A stretch of DNA of 64,000 bases from Ilyonectria destructans (Eukaryota > Ascomycota > Sordariomycetes > Hypocreales > Nectriaceae). Position 1 is the stretch's first letter; every line of letters begins with the position of its first letter. The notes under the pieces were generated by a model. The model worked only from the letters and a program-made list of their open reading frames with translations, was not told the origin of the DNA and ran no database searches. A program made the position numbers and the translations under genes. Where the stretch lies: NCBI GenBank assembly GCA_020740775.1, contig JAHEWK010000037.1:1-64000 (forward strand). The letters run 5' to 3'. Shown here piece by piece: positions 45,756 through 56,827 of this stretch.

Positions 45756-46065
45756 TAATAGTGCAGACCGTTTGGACTATTAGTCCAGACCGCAATCCAA
45801 GATCAATAATCAATCCACGACGGGCGTTCGTGGATTGACGACTAGGATGATGCGTCCCTTGAAACGAGCCGTGTTGATCTGGATCGCACCAGTAAATTGA
45901 TCAGAAATATCCAAAACAAAATGGTTGACACAGCAACAACCATGGGTACTCTGGGTTTGTAACACCATGCCAACACCCTAGCGTACTTAACGTCCACACC
46001 GGGCGTCCGTATTCCCTGCCCTGATTTGCAGTCTGGACTAATAGTCCAAATGGTCTGGACTATTA
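45756..46065. mobile_element. TA-flanked MITE (about 310 bp)
   Basis: Inverted repeats of about 43 bp (outer ends TAATAGTGCAGACCGTTTGG and, from the right, TAATAGTCCAGACCATTTGG) start and end with TA, as for Tc1/mariner-type MITEs. Each repeat itself contains an inverted GGACTATTAGTCC palindrome. No open frame of note. No autonomous partner with such ends is in the window. Confidence 0.85.
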
Positions 46066-47168
46066 AGAGCGCTGCTCTAGAGAGCGATGGGATGCTCAGT
46101 GGCAACTCGCACAGTAACAACGCTGGCTGGATAATCGCAATGTATATTGCCATGGCCTCCATATTCCGGGATATATCCTTAATTCAGGGGAATCGCCATT
46201 TGAAGTCCAAGCTGTTCAAATTCTGGGCTGGCAACTTTGATCTCTACCTTCGGGTGATTGCGCACTGACTAAACATCACCATTCCCGACACTGAGAATGC
46301 CTCTAAGAACATTGACCCCACGATGTCAAAGGGAAACGGAAAGGACCCGTGGGGTTGGGCGAGGTCTTTTGCATAGTACAAACGAACTTGTGTGGCACCT
46401 GGCTACGCATTCCGAGGGACACAGGAGGAAAATTGGAGGCGATGGATTTGACATTTCCACCTGGAGCAGTGCGGAGAGGAAGCAGTACAACTTCGACAAC
46501 CAGGACCCGCTTCCCAAGACTATTAAGAGCCTTGGAAAAGGGCTTGTCTTGGTTCTAGGTTAGATTGTTCTTTAGAGTGTTATAAATACAAAACCTTAGT
46601 TAAGGGTGGCTCGTATTTTAATAAAATGCGCGCTTTTCGTCCGTGCGAGGATCCATGTCTCTTGTATTTTTATTAATTTATATCTTTGACGCAATGGGCC
46701 AATGAGGCTTATTAATTGGAGTCCACTGCCAGGCGACTGATAGATACATGGGCACGATGGATGGACACCCGGGTACCCATGTATCAGTCGCCCCACTGTC
46801 AGCGGGGATCCAGCAAGTTCGATGAGGGGTTGCGGCTTTTTCTCTCACGGCTAACCCCGGCTAACAGAAATGCTTATGCCGTCTGACGACATGAATTCAG
46901 CATCGCGATGGTACGAGATACGGGCCTGTACGACTCCCAACTGAAGTGGTGTGTAAGCCAGCCTGAGAGTTGAAGTAGCGCCGTCGAGATGACAGACGAT
47001 ATGCCGGTTGTTCAAATATAAATATCGACATTCTACTTTATGGGCGGGCTCCTCTGTCTCCTTTGTACAGGTGGTAAATTCTACTTGCAATTGCCAGCGG
47101 TGTTTTGAGTTCGACTCACCTGCAATTACGGACATAGCTTCTCACACACAGAGTTAACGACAATTACC
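46066..47168. other. Intergenic stretch with a small hairpin
   Basis: A frame ending at 46563 (+) reads KIGGDGFDISTWSSAERKQY, which looks protein-like, but has no start context or domain; it could be a 3' exon relic. At 46731-46797 an inverted repeat (GGCGACTGATAGATACATGG pairing with CCCATGTATCAGTCGCC) forms a hairpin. The last 250 bp is the presumed promoter of the PhzF gene. Confidence 0.4.
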
Positions 47169-48092
47169 ATGGAATTCCCCTTCACAACTGTCGACGTCTT
47201 CACAGAGACTCGCTTCCGCGGCAATCCCCTCGCCATCGTCACCATCCCCGCCTCCGGGCCCGAGCCGACACAGGAGCAGAAGCAGGCCATCGCGCGTGAG
47301 TTCAACCTCTCGGAGACCGTCTTCGTGCACGACGTGCCCGACCCGGCGACCAATAAGCAGCGCAGCATCGACATCTTCCTGCCCTTCGCCGAGATCCCCT
47401 TTGCGGGACATCCCACCGTGGGCACGGCTGTCTCGTTGCTGGATCAAGGTGTTGAGACGCTGGTCACCAAGGCGGGACCGATCCCCATCACACAGAGCGA
47501 GGGCCACCCGAGGTTTGCCAGCGCGAGTATCCCCTACAACGTGCACCTGCACGCCAAGCACGTCCGCGACCTGTCCCTGTCGGCGAGTGAGCTCTCGTCC
47601 AACGCGCAGATTCGGGAGATCGAGCTCAACGCGCCCATCTTCAGCGTCGTCAATGGCGTGAGCTTCATCCTCATAGAGCTGCCTTCTCTGGAACTCCTCG
47701 CCGAGGTGCAGCAGAGCAGCACGCAGTTCCCCATCGACAAGCTCCTGGACGATGGGTGGCAGAACGGCTTCATGGGGAGGTACTACTACGTCCGCACCGG
47801 ATCCAGCCAGGATGAAAACGGCCAGCCCGTCGTCTCTCTGCGCACGCGCATGATCACGCACCAGTTCGAGGACCCGGCCACGGGTGCTGCCGCGTGCTGC
47901 CTGAGCTCGTTCCTCAGCGCTGAGGGAGACAAGCAGAAGACTCCGAGCCGCAGGTATGACATCACGCAAGGCGTGGAGATGGGCAAGGAGAGCAACATTG
48001 TCGTCGAGGTGGATGTGAAAGACTCCAAAATTGACAAGGTCAAGCTGGCGGGCACGGCTGTCCAAGTTATGAAAGGGACTCTTTTTGCATAG
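47169..48092 (+). CDS. PhzF-family isomerase/epimerase-like protein
   Basis: The protein is 307 aa, intronless and complete. It starts [20 protein letters not shown]; the catalytic-type glutamate is in [18 protein letters not shown] and the C-terminal [13 protein letters not shown] are the paired signature motifs of the two-lobed diaminopimelate-epimerase-like fold. PhzF proper isomerises a phenazine precursor, but most fungal and yeast homologues have no known substrate, and no phenazine genes are nearby. The gene is GC-rich with C/G-ending codons (AACGTG, GACGTG), unlike the flanking transposon DNA. That bias also creates a long antisense frame (47154-48104, -) that I do not consider a gene. 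It stands alone between MITE and hAT elements. Confidence 0.9.
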   Translation: MEFPFTTVDVFTETRFRGNPLAIVTIPASGPEPTQEQKQAIAREFNLSETVFVHDVPDPATNKQRSIDIFLPFAEIPFAGHPTVGTAVSLLDQGVETLVTKAGPIPITQSEGHPRFASASIPYNVHLHAKHVRDLSLSASELSSNAQIREIELNAPIFSVVNGVSFILIELPSLELLAEVQQSSTQFPIDKLLDDGWQNGFMGRYYYVRTGSSQDENGQPVVSLRTRMITHQFEDPATGAAACCLSSFLSAEGDKQKTPSRRYDITQGVEMGKESNIVVEVDVKDSKIDKVKLAGTAVQVMKGTLFA

Positions 48093-50029
48093 ACAAATCT
48101 GCAAAGCCTCTCACACTTGACGAGTCAACGACCTGTTACGATCAGTACCTGGACGGTGGTTGTCTCTTACGTCATTATAATAATAGCTATTCGTACATTT
48201 AATACAGATATTACATTACTTCATTTGCTCTTGAGCGTCCTTGTTTCCCCCAAAACAAAGGACGCCTTGAGCCGTCTGTAAGCGTCACCTTTCAACCAGT
48301 GGGAGCCAGGAATCCATCGTTAAAGCTAAGATATTGTTGGATTGAGACCCTGTATTACGAAACCTCTGATAGACTGATATCCTGACCTTAGTCAGAGGGG
48401 GTGTCAGAAAACCCCTCTCTGACCGGCCGGGCCCAACGGGGCCCAAGCAAGAATCAAGATCATCATCACTGCTTTGAACACTATCCATTTGATCAAATTG
48501 ACCGTAACGGATCCGACAGATATCGTTAGATCCGTGATCGTTATAAACATGTTTTACTGTATTCCAGTTTTTGGTTTTGATGAAAACTCCTGTCAAAGAC
48601 CCCATAAAACGGCTTGTTCGACCAGCTACAGCCACAATAGGCCCGTCGTAGGGGCCGAGTCTTACGGGCGGGGCGTATATGGGCACGCCGGACAGGTGCC
48701 TAATTACAGGCATCTGATCATGTCGTGGCAGGGACACATGGGTATCAGACCTTCGATGGCGCTTGACAGACAAATGTAGAGGTGAGCAACCCTAAAGCCA
48801 AGACGGACGCAGTTGCCTTGAAAGGAAGATGCATGAGAAATCGTGGTGGGGCAGTGAGGGGAGAAACTGTGGACTCAGCAGCAAGTGCGACCGGATTGGG
48901 AATCATTGGCCGTGGTATCTTGCCTCAGTTTGAGGTGACACGGAAGGTTGCAAGCAGTGAGTACGGATCTAGCTGACGAGTGTCTCGCTTGCTCCGCACA
49001 CCCTGTCAGCATCAAATCGTAGTAGGGCAGACCGGTCCGCTACGCGCAGATCGCGTAGAGCTGACTAGATGATCTGCGTTATCTATTCGCCCTCAGAGGA
49101 AAACCCTTGCTGCTGCATTGCAGATGTTGGTTGTAACCGAGCTTCCTGTCTCACCTCACACGATACGAGACCTATGAGTTGCTTGTCTACCGGCAGCAGC
49201 CAGGGCGGATAAAACCGGCAAGATGCGGTATCTCCTCAACCAACGTTGCCGCAAACCCATTGCTGCCTAATACTCAAACCTGCAGCAACACCAAAACAGT
49301 CATGCACTTTGCCATCCGAACTGCACGTTGCCTTGGTCGAGCTGAGGTGGCTTACTGGGGGGTTGCGGGGGCGCGTGATCGGCCGTGCTACGTTTGAGGG
49401 AGGCCCGAGCGGTGGTCAGTGATCAAACGCAAGACGTCAAAACGCCGCTCGGGCTGCACTGCCTCCCTGATCCTTTCGGGCACACACACACTCACGCTCG
49501 AAAATGGAATACTTGCATCACCACAAAAGCAAACACAACTCTGAGGTTGTTGTCATTGGACAAACAAGCTCAAGTGACCTTGCCAACTGAAACAGGGCTT
49601 GATAACAAAAATGCCTCAGAATGAGATCTTTGATCTGCAACGAGTAGGACGAAGCTGTTGGCTGACGGGGGGGCACTGATGTGCGTGCCGATGGCGTGTG
49701 TGCGGGCTTACGCAGTACCCGTTGGCATTGTGGGGCCAGCCGCCTACCAACCTCGTCCCGAGGTTGGTCACAAAAACCCTTGTCAGCACCTTTAATCGTT
49801 GTCACCCACTTTTCGTCCCTTAATGCGGCGAAATGGACCATTTCAAGATCATGATCTTTCGGACATTGCGACACGGTCATTTAAAGAGGAATGCGACTAC
49901 AAGCTAGCTTATTAGAAAGCCCTGAAATAGCTGAAAATGATGCTTTGTAAAGAAAATAGCAGAAATCGCATTTCCGGGCTCAATTGAGCCGCCTGTTCCG
50001 GGGTGCCTTTCTGAGCTGCCTATTATGAC
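48093..50029. other. Gene-free stretch with decayed repeat
   Basis: No supported gene in about 1.9 kb. An open frame at 48285-48773 (-) lies on a decayed repeat (48376-48535) and is probably chance. The right end adjoins the hAT. Confidence 0.45.
48376..48535 (+). repeat. Decayed repeat, copy 1
   Basis: It contains ATCATCATCACTGCTTTGA, then a TATCCATTTGATCAA block and CGGATCC. It matches the reverse complement of 53700-53910 over roughly 150 bp with clear divergence. It lies outside the second hAT, on its left. Confidence 0.65.
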
Positions 50030-53000
50030 CAGCGCTGCCCTCAAATCAAACAAATCAAATCCGGAGTCACATTTGAGATATTTGACAGCCCTCAACGCTG
50101 GATTTGTTGTTTGAAATATTTATTCAAATCTTTCAAATGTTTCAAATCTTATATACCATCTATGCTCCCCACACTGCTCTTTCCAATCTCCCACTGGACC
50201 TCATCTCCCCCACCTGCTGTCACCCCCAGCTTTACCGCGCCATGCCTGACCCAGTTCTTAAGGCATTGCAACTTCTCCAATGTTTCCGTCGTCATTGAAA
50301 GCCTTTGCGACGTCAACGTTAACTTGGCTAGGCTAAAAGACCTCTCGCAATCAGTTGCCATCGCCGGTATCGCGAGTATATCCAGAGCCAACTGGCTGAC
50401 CATCGGGAATTGCCCCTGGTGAGACATCCACCACTCGATTGGATTCTCAGTCTCCTGCGGCTCTAACCGCAGATACCGTTCAAGCTCACTTCCCATCGCC
50501 GTAGTCTTCGCTGTCCTGCTCTTCACCCACTGCTTGAACGCACTGTCTACTGGCGTTTTCTGCGGCACACTTGAAGACGCCGTAGTCTCCACAATCACCC
50601 TTCGCTGCTCATCCACCAGCCCGTTGCAGCGGTACCAGCGGTCTAGGTAGTCAGAGAGTCCGATCTTGGCATCTCTCACCCACACAAGCTGGTCTTCCGA
50701 CGCCCAATTCACCTCCAAATAGCTCATGCCGAGTGATGGATGGAGGATGATAGATGCGGCGAACAACGGCGACTCCCCAAGCTTGGTGTAGTACTCGTTG
50801 AGTTTCTGCCAGGCGGTGACGATAGAGAGTCTCAGATAGCGTCGGTAATCCTTTCCCATATCGTCAACTCCCGATGACCCCGATGGTTTGCCTGATCCAT
50901 CATCACATTGTCCCGACCCACGACCTAGCAACGGGCTTTCCATTGACTTTCGCGGATGTATGTCCACCTCGCAATCCCTAAACCTAGCAGGAAGCTGCCG
51001 GTTTCGGTCAGGTCGCCCTCGGACTAGCTCGACCTGCGAGCTGGTATTCTCTCCCGCCGCCTCCTCTGGGACAGCATGATAGAACAGCTTCCGATCCTCT
51101 AGGTGTTCCAGCAGGTATTCCATGCCTGTCATCACCTCCCAAAGCCGTCCATTACCTCCCTCGCTGCCCCAGCCCTGCGTTCTCATAGTTTGCAGGTAGA
51201 ATGGCTCAAGAATATGCTTGACTTCTGCCAAAAGTCTCCAGTCATCCCCCTTCAATACGTCGGCCTCGGGTAGCCATTTCTCCACCTCTGGATGGACCAA
51301 GAACGCCCTAATGTCTCCCTGCTTGACGAGCGCTCGAGAGATTATGAGGTAAGTGGAGTTCCATCTTGTGTCGTTGTTTATGACGACCTCTAGCTCCGCC
51401 GTTGACTCACTCGCCAGCAGATATCCTTGTGCTTCATCGTTCTCGCGTGAGATCCTCTTGAAGAGCTCACACCTCTGAGGGGACGACCTGATGAACTTGA
51501 CAACATTGTGAAGCTTTCCCACCGGCCCTTTCTTTCTCCAATGCCGTAGGTCATCCTCGTGCCGGCCAAGAAGGTCAAAGACCTGCGATTCGGCCTCGAA
51601 AGCCTCGAAATCTTCGCCATAGAGGAAGGCACGAGCCACCAGGTTCAAGATATGCCCATAGCAGCGCATACGTCTGGCCCGAATATCCGCCGGGCCCATC
51701 TCTGCGTCGAGATCTCCGTAGAAGTTCAGAAGACAGCTGTCGTTCGAAGATGCGTTGTCCGAGATCACTGTTCCAACTCGATCCTCTATCTTCCATTTAC
51801 GCACAACTTGCCCAAGCGTCACCGCGAGATTTCCCCCGCTGTGACACCCAGGCTGGCGTCGGAGTGCCAGTAGGCGCGACTGGTGCTTGCCCTGGCGGTC
51901 AAGAAAATGAGCCGTGACTGCCATAACAGCGTGCCGATTAGGCGACGTCCACAGATCGAACCCCAGGTGGATTTTGCTAAGGGCATCTGACAGCTCTTGC
52001 TCGACCTTATCCTTCTTGGTCTTGTACATGTCGTCCAACAGACGGCTCATCGATTGTCGACTCCATGATACCTGGTCAGATAGATGAGGGTCAAGTTGCC
52101 AGGCGAGCTGCTGAAAGAACGTATCGGTAAAGAAAGAAAAGGGAACATTGGCGTTGATCAGAAGTCCCAGGCTCAGTTCTCGGATAATCTTGACTCTAGC
52201 GCGCGGCACGGCGCTGTACTGCAAGCGCCTTCGCTTGGGCCGTTCAGATTCATCGGTGGACGGGTCTGTGTCGGCGCCTTGACTGCTCTCGAAGATCCTG
52301 TGGGATCTACATTGGTCAATAATGGTCAAGCTCGCGACGTCACATTCACATACTTGCGGAGGTGGTCAGCTGCCGAACTCGTAGCAGCAGCGGCGAAGAA
52401 CTCAGGCTGGCCCTTCGCGTCACACAAACGACAGGCCCAGTAAGGACTCAACGGACTGTCGTTAGTGTCAATCTCAACGAGAAAAAAACCATGACGCTTG
52501 ATCCAGCTCTTTCGGCCCTTCGAGCCTTTCCGGGACAAGGACTCTTCCAAAACATATCGTTTGTTCCTCCATACTGCTAGCGGAAGATCTGCGACAGTAG
52601 GGTGGTCTGGTAAAGCCACCTGCGTCGTCAGCTCGAATTGGCTCGCCAGATTTCTCGGTGGTCGGAGGAGAGCAAAGGCAGAGGGTGGAGAAGGAAGCAT
52701 GATGTCGTTGGATTCCATCGGGCTATGCGTCGATCGGTAAGGACTGGCACGCGTCAGGGAGAGGTAAACAGACTGGCACCGACGCGGTTTAATGTTGTGG
52801 GGCGAGGGATAGGAAAGTTAAGAAGCTACCTTCTCTTGAGCCAGTTTGAAGGCCCTGCTGGGGGTAGCTCACTAATGGAGGATCTGAGAAATTACTCTGA
52901 TTGGCCAGATCCGTTCACCAGACCCTGGCATCAGTCAGGTTCCGGGTAAGCTGCAAAGAAAGACGCGCTCATCAGCCTGGCAGATTCGACCACCCGCCAT

Positions 53001-53137
53001 ATATCACGTATCAAATATATCAAATGTTATTTCAAATCCAGTGTTTTGGATTTGTTTGATTTGAAATAAGATTTTGCTATATTTGATTGATTTGTTTGAC
53101 AGTTTGTTTGATTGCATTTGATCTGTGGGCAGCGCTG
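50030..53137 (-). mobile_element. hAT-superfamily DNA transposon (second copy type)
   Basis: CAGCGCTG occurs at both borders (50030-50037 and 53130-53137), followed inward by CCC(T/A)CA(A/G)ATCAAA, and by many ATTTGATT/AAATCAAA subterminal words. CAGCGCTG is its own reverse complement, so it may be either an 8-bp target duplication (element 50038-53129) or the start of the inverted repeats. The next outer 8-mers do not match, which favours the first reading. The gene is intact. Confidence 0.82.
50149..52718 (-). CDS. hAT transposase, Restless-like (one intron)
   Basis: Exons 52718-52354 and 52306-50149 join across a 47-nt intron (GTATGT donor, TAG acceptor; HLRK/SHRIFESSQ) to give 840 aa. 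The N-terminal BED-like finger has YWACRLCDAKGQ and DHLRK. The core contains FDLWTSPNRHAVMAVTAHF, VISDNASSNDS and MRCYGHILNLVARAFL, then NNDTRWNSTYL. The C-terminal hAT dimerisation region is DILAIPAMATDCERSFSLAK. No stop or frameshift. The order and length match Restless-type fungal hAT transposases. It shares little with the 673-aa hAT protein at 15.8 kb. Confidence 0.92.
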
Positions 53138-54479
53138 CTCCTCTGCCATGATCGGTACCACGTCCTCGGCTACCAGCATCAGGATCTGGTTCGGTCGCTC
53201 GTTGATTCCGGCGGCCATGGTGCGATGTCAAGACTCAAACGAGCAATGCATCCAGGGTCGCTTTATCGAGGAAGAAAATGGCTGGAAACGTATTCGCTAG
53301 TAGATCGCTATACTCGTGGTTTTTATGGGCTCTACCCACAGCTGCGATGATGATAGTATTACAGTGAGGTTGATGAAGGCAGTGTTAGATACGCAATGTG
53401 TATTTAAGATAGATTAGGGATAGTCAGATAGATGTGGATGAAATCTTGATGATATTATTGATTGTTCTTGACTCTCGTCTCCTCTTTTCTCCAGAGCGGG
53501 GTTTTATCGTCATCTTACACCCCTTAACCAGAAACACGGGTATTTCAATATCCCTCTAGAAGAATGACGTCTTAATGCATTCTGATGGATCCAATACGCC
53601 TAGGTCAATCAAGAGATGATGAATTGATCAAATGATCTGACTTCAATGATGATTGTATTGATGATCTTGGGTCCTTCCGGACCCCTCTTTCTGTGAGGGA
53701 TTTAACTGTCAATCTCACCCCCCTCTATGACTAAGATCAGGATATTGAAATATGAGAGGATTGCATCAGCCGAGGGTCAATCCAACACATTCCCCAGTGT
53801 CGTAGACAGCGATGGAGGCCCAATAAGCGCATATAATAGAGATAATGTTGGATCCGTCACGGTTAAATTGATCAAAATGGATACTAGGGGGGTCAAAGCA
53901 GTGATGATGATGTTGATGATTGCTTGTGCCGGTCATCCGGACCGGCTGGAAGAGGGGTTATCTACCTTACCGCCCCATAACAGCGCTCGCATGCAGAACG
54001 ATACCTCAGGGTCAGCCAAAATGTTGTTCCCAGTTACTCCTCGACAACCAGAGCCCAGGCCAATGTGACCACGGCAGAACACGAGACACCCGCTACTTAG
54101 CCCGGCTCCTGGACGCCGACCAGCTCCTTTCTCGCGGGTTGTAGAATTGACAACGCAATCAATCACAAGTGGGATTGGCGTCGGGCAGGCATGCCAGGAT
54201 TGATCAGCTGAAAATGGTGAGCCAGCAAATCACTGCGTCTCATCACTAACTCTGTGCGGCAAGCCGTGTGTGCTCATCACCTATCATTATGCCGCTGGTG
54301 TCGCCTGGCGGAACGGCAACAGCGGCTGTCTGAGCGGACGGTTTTATGTGTTATGTCGACACCACCACAGGTAGCACCTACGTCTCAACAGACGATGGCC
54401 GACAATCCGCAATGCAGAGGCGAAATGGGAACCCAGCAGAGGTCGGTATTCGCCACCGTGCTCTCCGTCGCGATCCCGT
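53138..54479. other. Gene-free stretch
   Basis: Besides the decayed repeat at 53700-53910 nothing is supported. Small frames at 53727-54068 (+) and 53933-54166 (-) lack domains. Confidence 0.45.
53700..53910 (-). repeat. Decayed repeat, copy 2 (inverted)
   Basis: The inverted partner of copy 1. Shared words include CATCATCATCACTGCTTTGA and a GACGGATCCAAC variant when read on the minus strand. It lies to the right of the second hAT. No coding content. Confidence 0.65.
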
Positions 54480-54701
54480 TTGCAGCTAACAGTTCTGCAA
54501 ACAGGCTCCTCCATTCTCCATCCGGCTCCTCGAGCACGAGAACGAACACGCCGGCGAGCTGCGTCTGAGTCGTCTGAACAAGATATACGAGTTCTCGCAG
54601 ACCCCGCTGCGCGGCTACATGCCCCGCTGGAATCAGTACGGCACTTTCTTTCACGATAATTTTGCCTGGCTGGCCAGCGCAACAGCCTACATCGTCATTG
54701 T

Positions 54702-56315
54702 ACGGAAGTCCATATCGAAGACTGGGCCAAAAGTGTACCCTGATCCCAACTACCCACCCAATGCTTGCTAGGTCCACACCATCGTCACTTTAAGATTACA
54801 CTTAACTAAATACTGACATGGGTCATATCTGCTTAGATAGATAGTCAGATAAAGACACGGTCTATGAAGAAGTCGGGGGTCAATGAGTTGCTATCGTGGC
54901 AACGACTTGATCCCGGTCAGAGAGGCGATCACTAAGAAGAGGATAACTGGGCAACCAGCAACGTAGCTCAAAAGCGCATTAATGCGCATTACTGTGTCTT
55001 GTCTGCCTTTCAATCTCTTTCAATCTCATCACAACCTTCCAATGGCTCCCTCTCTCACTCCGTTCTGCCCAAGCTGCCCAGATATCACAACTGGGGGCGG
55101 CACGCCACACACCGACATTCAAGCCCAGTTTCCTACAGCCCCTTACTGTCCTCATTGTAACCAATTTTTCTCTAATGCCCCCATCAACAATGCTCGTTCC
55201 AACAACCCAATTGACCTCACGGCGGATTCCCCCAACCCCCGTCGACGAGTCAAACCGTCACAGCAAGCCTTGACAGTCCCAACTTCTCGTCCACCACCTG
55301 AGAACTACCAGATGGCCATTTTTCAGGCACAATACAATCGGGAGGAGAGTATACAACAGGACCACGGCCAAGCCGGCCGGAAGTCGCCCTCTACGACAGA
55401 ATCCATCGTCATTCACATTCAGGCCTTGGCTGCCATTGAATGTAACTGTACATGGCCTCTTTTCTTGACCAAAGACCTTAGGCCTCATGCGGATCTCAAG
55501 TTGTCGAACAGGCTAATGCAGGTTAAAAAAAAGAAAAGCGACATGGGGTCACAATGAAGGAAGAATCAACCAACCTTGCTTAGGTCTATTAGATCTAAGA
55601 CCTTATTTGAACATGTCTTCAAGGCATTCCCAACGGCCCAGATAGTTAGGTTGGGATTTGATGTAGGCTGAGGGCCGCCATATGTGAAAGTCCGGGTATT
55701 CACACCCAGTACCTTCGTTGGGAGGGCTGCAAGTCGGGCTGGGGGGAAGCCGCCATTGATCAACTTCTCCTCCTGTGTCTTCAGCCCAGCAGGAGTCAAA
55801 TCGGTAGAGTCCGGGATCATCGTCGCCATAGAAGTAATTGGTTGAGGCATCGACACAACAAGTGCGAAGGTTGTGAGGAAATGAAGCAGTGGGGCAAGAA
55901 GATCCTGATGCTGTGGCGACAGTAAGCTAACCTAAGATCGGCAAAGTATATGTCAGCAACCAGGTAAGGGCGGCTGAGGAAGTAAATAAACAAAGGGACA
56001 ACATGTCAACAAACCTCTGTATGTTGTATAAACTGAGTTGATACTAACCCAGATTTCTTTGGCGATGAAGAAGGGGCTAGAGAAGATTCTTCTTGTCGGT
56101 TTCTACAACTTCAAGTCCAAGAAAGAGATTGTATACACATTGAAGAATAGAGACCGCGAACGTCATTGTTTATCGTTCAAAATGACATTGATGAGATATG
56201 TATTATCTAGGGTTATCCTTCTATTGAAGTCGTGCGTGGACACATCTTGGGTGTGACCCTAGCTTGGTTGAGGCCAGGGTACACTTTTGGCCCAGTCTGC
56301 AATATGGACTTCCGT
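54702..56315 (+). mobile_element. 1.6-kb inverted-repeat element carrying a passenger gene
   Basis: Termini are about 49-bp inverted repeats with only a few mismatches (outer ends ACGGAAGTCCATATCG and ACGGAAGTCCATATTG; inner ends AAGTGTACCCTG). Flanking 8-mers GTCATTGT (54694-54701) and ATCATTGT (56316-56323) differ at one base. Joining the host sequence across one copy restores TAYIVIV/LTAMQ in frame. A TA duplication is an alternative reading but breaks the host frame. There is no transposase. Long inverted repeats with an 8-bp duplication fit a non-autonomous hAT or MULE-type element. Confidence 0.8.
55042..55845 (+). pseudogene. Passenger gene with N-terminal double CxxC, one premature stop
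   Basis: Exon 1 (55042-55521) starts MAPSLTPFCPSCPD and has a second pair in APYCPHCNQFF, a likely zinc-binding or treble-clef-like N-terminus. A SIM-like NPIDLTADSP and a basic PRRRVKPS follow. A probable intron (55522-55599, acceptor CTAAG) leads to TLFEHVFKAFPTAQIVRLGF. A TGA (about 55669; CGA-to-TGA type) interrupts, and then YVKVRVFTPSTFVGRAAS and AGGKPPLINFSS run to the stop at 55845. It bears no DDE or other transposase motif. I do not know its function. A TGA-only lesion suggests recent decay, perhaps by RIP. Confidence 0.65.
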
Positions 56316-56518
56316 ATCATTGTCTTGACCGCAATGCAGGGCTCGCAACAGAGTCCCTCGCCCGTAACGACGCGTTCCAGTCGGCGTCGCATGGCTTCAC
56401 GGTCTTTTCTATTTTGGGGCCCCTCGTTGCCGCCTCGTTCATTATGCTTGCATTCTGCTCTATTTTTATCCGTAACTGGATTAAGGCCATTAACTGCGTG
56501 AAGAGACGTCTTGGTTAG

Positions 56519-56827
56519 GGTTGCCAGCGGAATTAGGCTCAGTGGCGGCACAGGCACGAGCCTACCCGCTAGTAGTCGCCCGGCACGCCAGATCCCAGCG
56601 TGCCATTGAGGTTGGTCGCGTAACCCACACTCGCCATATCCATAAAGTCGGCGGGTCTCCTACAAATCTGCTCCAAGAAATGTCTAGCAATACTCCTTCA
56701 GCCCACGCGATGGCAGCTGCATCGCATGTTATAGCGCTCGCTACTGCGGTCGACCCTATACCCCGGGCTCGCGGTAGTTGTCGACTGTCACGAATCCGTG
56801 AGAGCGACCGATGGCCGGCCGTGAGTA
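56519..56827. other. Short gene-free stretch
   Basis: Nothing recognisable between the membrane-gene relic and the large pogo element. Confidence 0.4.

Larger units (their letters stand above)
54480..56518 (+). pseudogene. C-terminal relic of a fungal membrane protein, split by a TIR element
   Basis: The left piece (about 54480-54701) reads APPFSIRLLEHENEHAG, GELRLSRLNKIYEF, RGYMPRWNQYGTFFHDNFAW, ending in a hydrophobic ASATAYIVIV. The right piece (56316-56518) continues VLTAMQ and then, after a small frame change near 56337, GLATESLARNDAFQS, FTVFSILGPLVAASFIM, ending VKRRLG and TAG. The two halves form one protein end with two membrane segments, a type I recognise as common among Fusarium hypothetical proteins but cannot name. 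No N-terminal part was found upstream, so the gene was already a fragment or was damaged otherwise. The frame change is independent of the insertion. Confidence 0.75.

Noticed and set aside
47154..48104. 316-aa open frame antisense to the PhzF gene
   Set aside because: It mirrors the GC-rich codon bias of the sense gene, is rich in Arg/Gly/Asp without a domain, and the sense frame has clear family motifs.
48285..48773. 162-aa minus-strand open frame
   Set aside because: It overlaps a decayed repeat, has no domain, start context or intron pattern.
50888..51079. Plus-strand open frames within the second hAT
   Set aside because: They are antisense shadows of the transposase gene.
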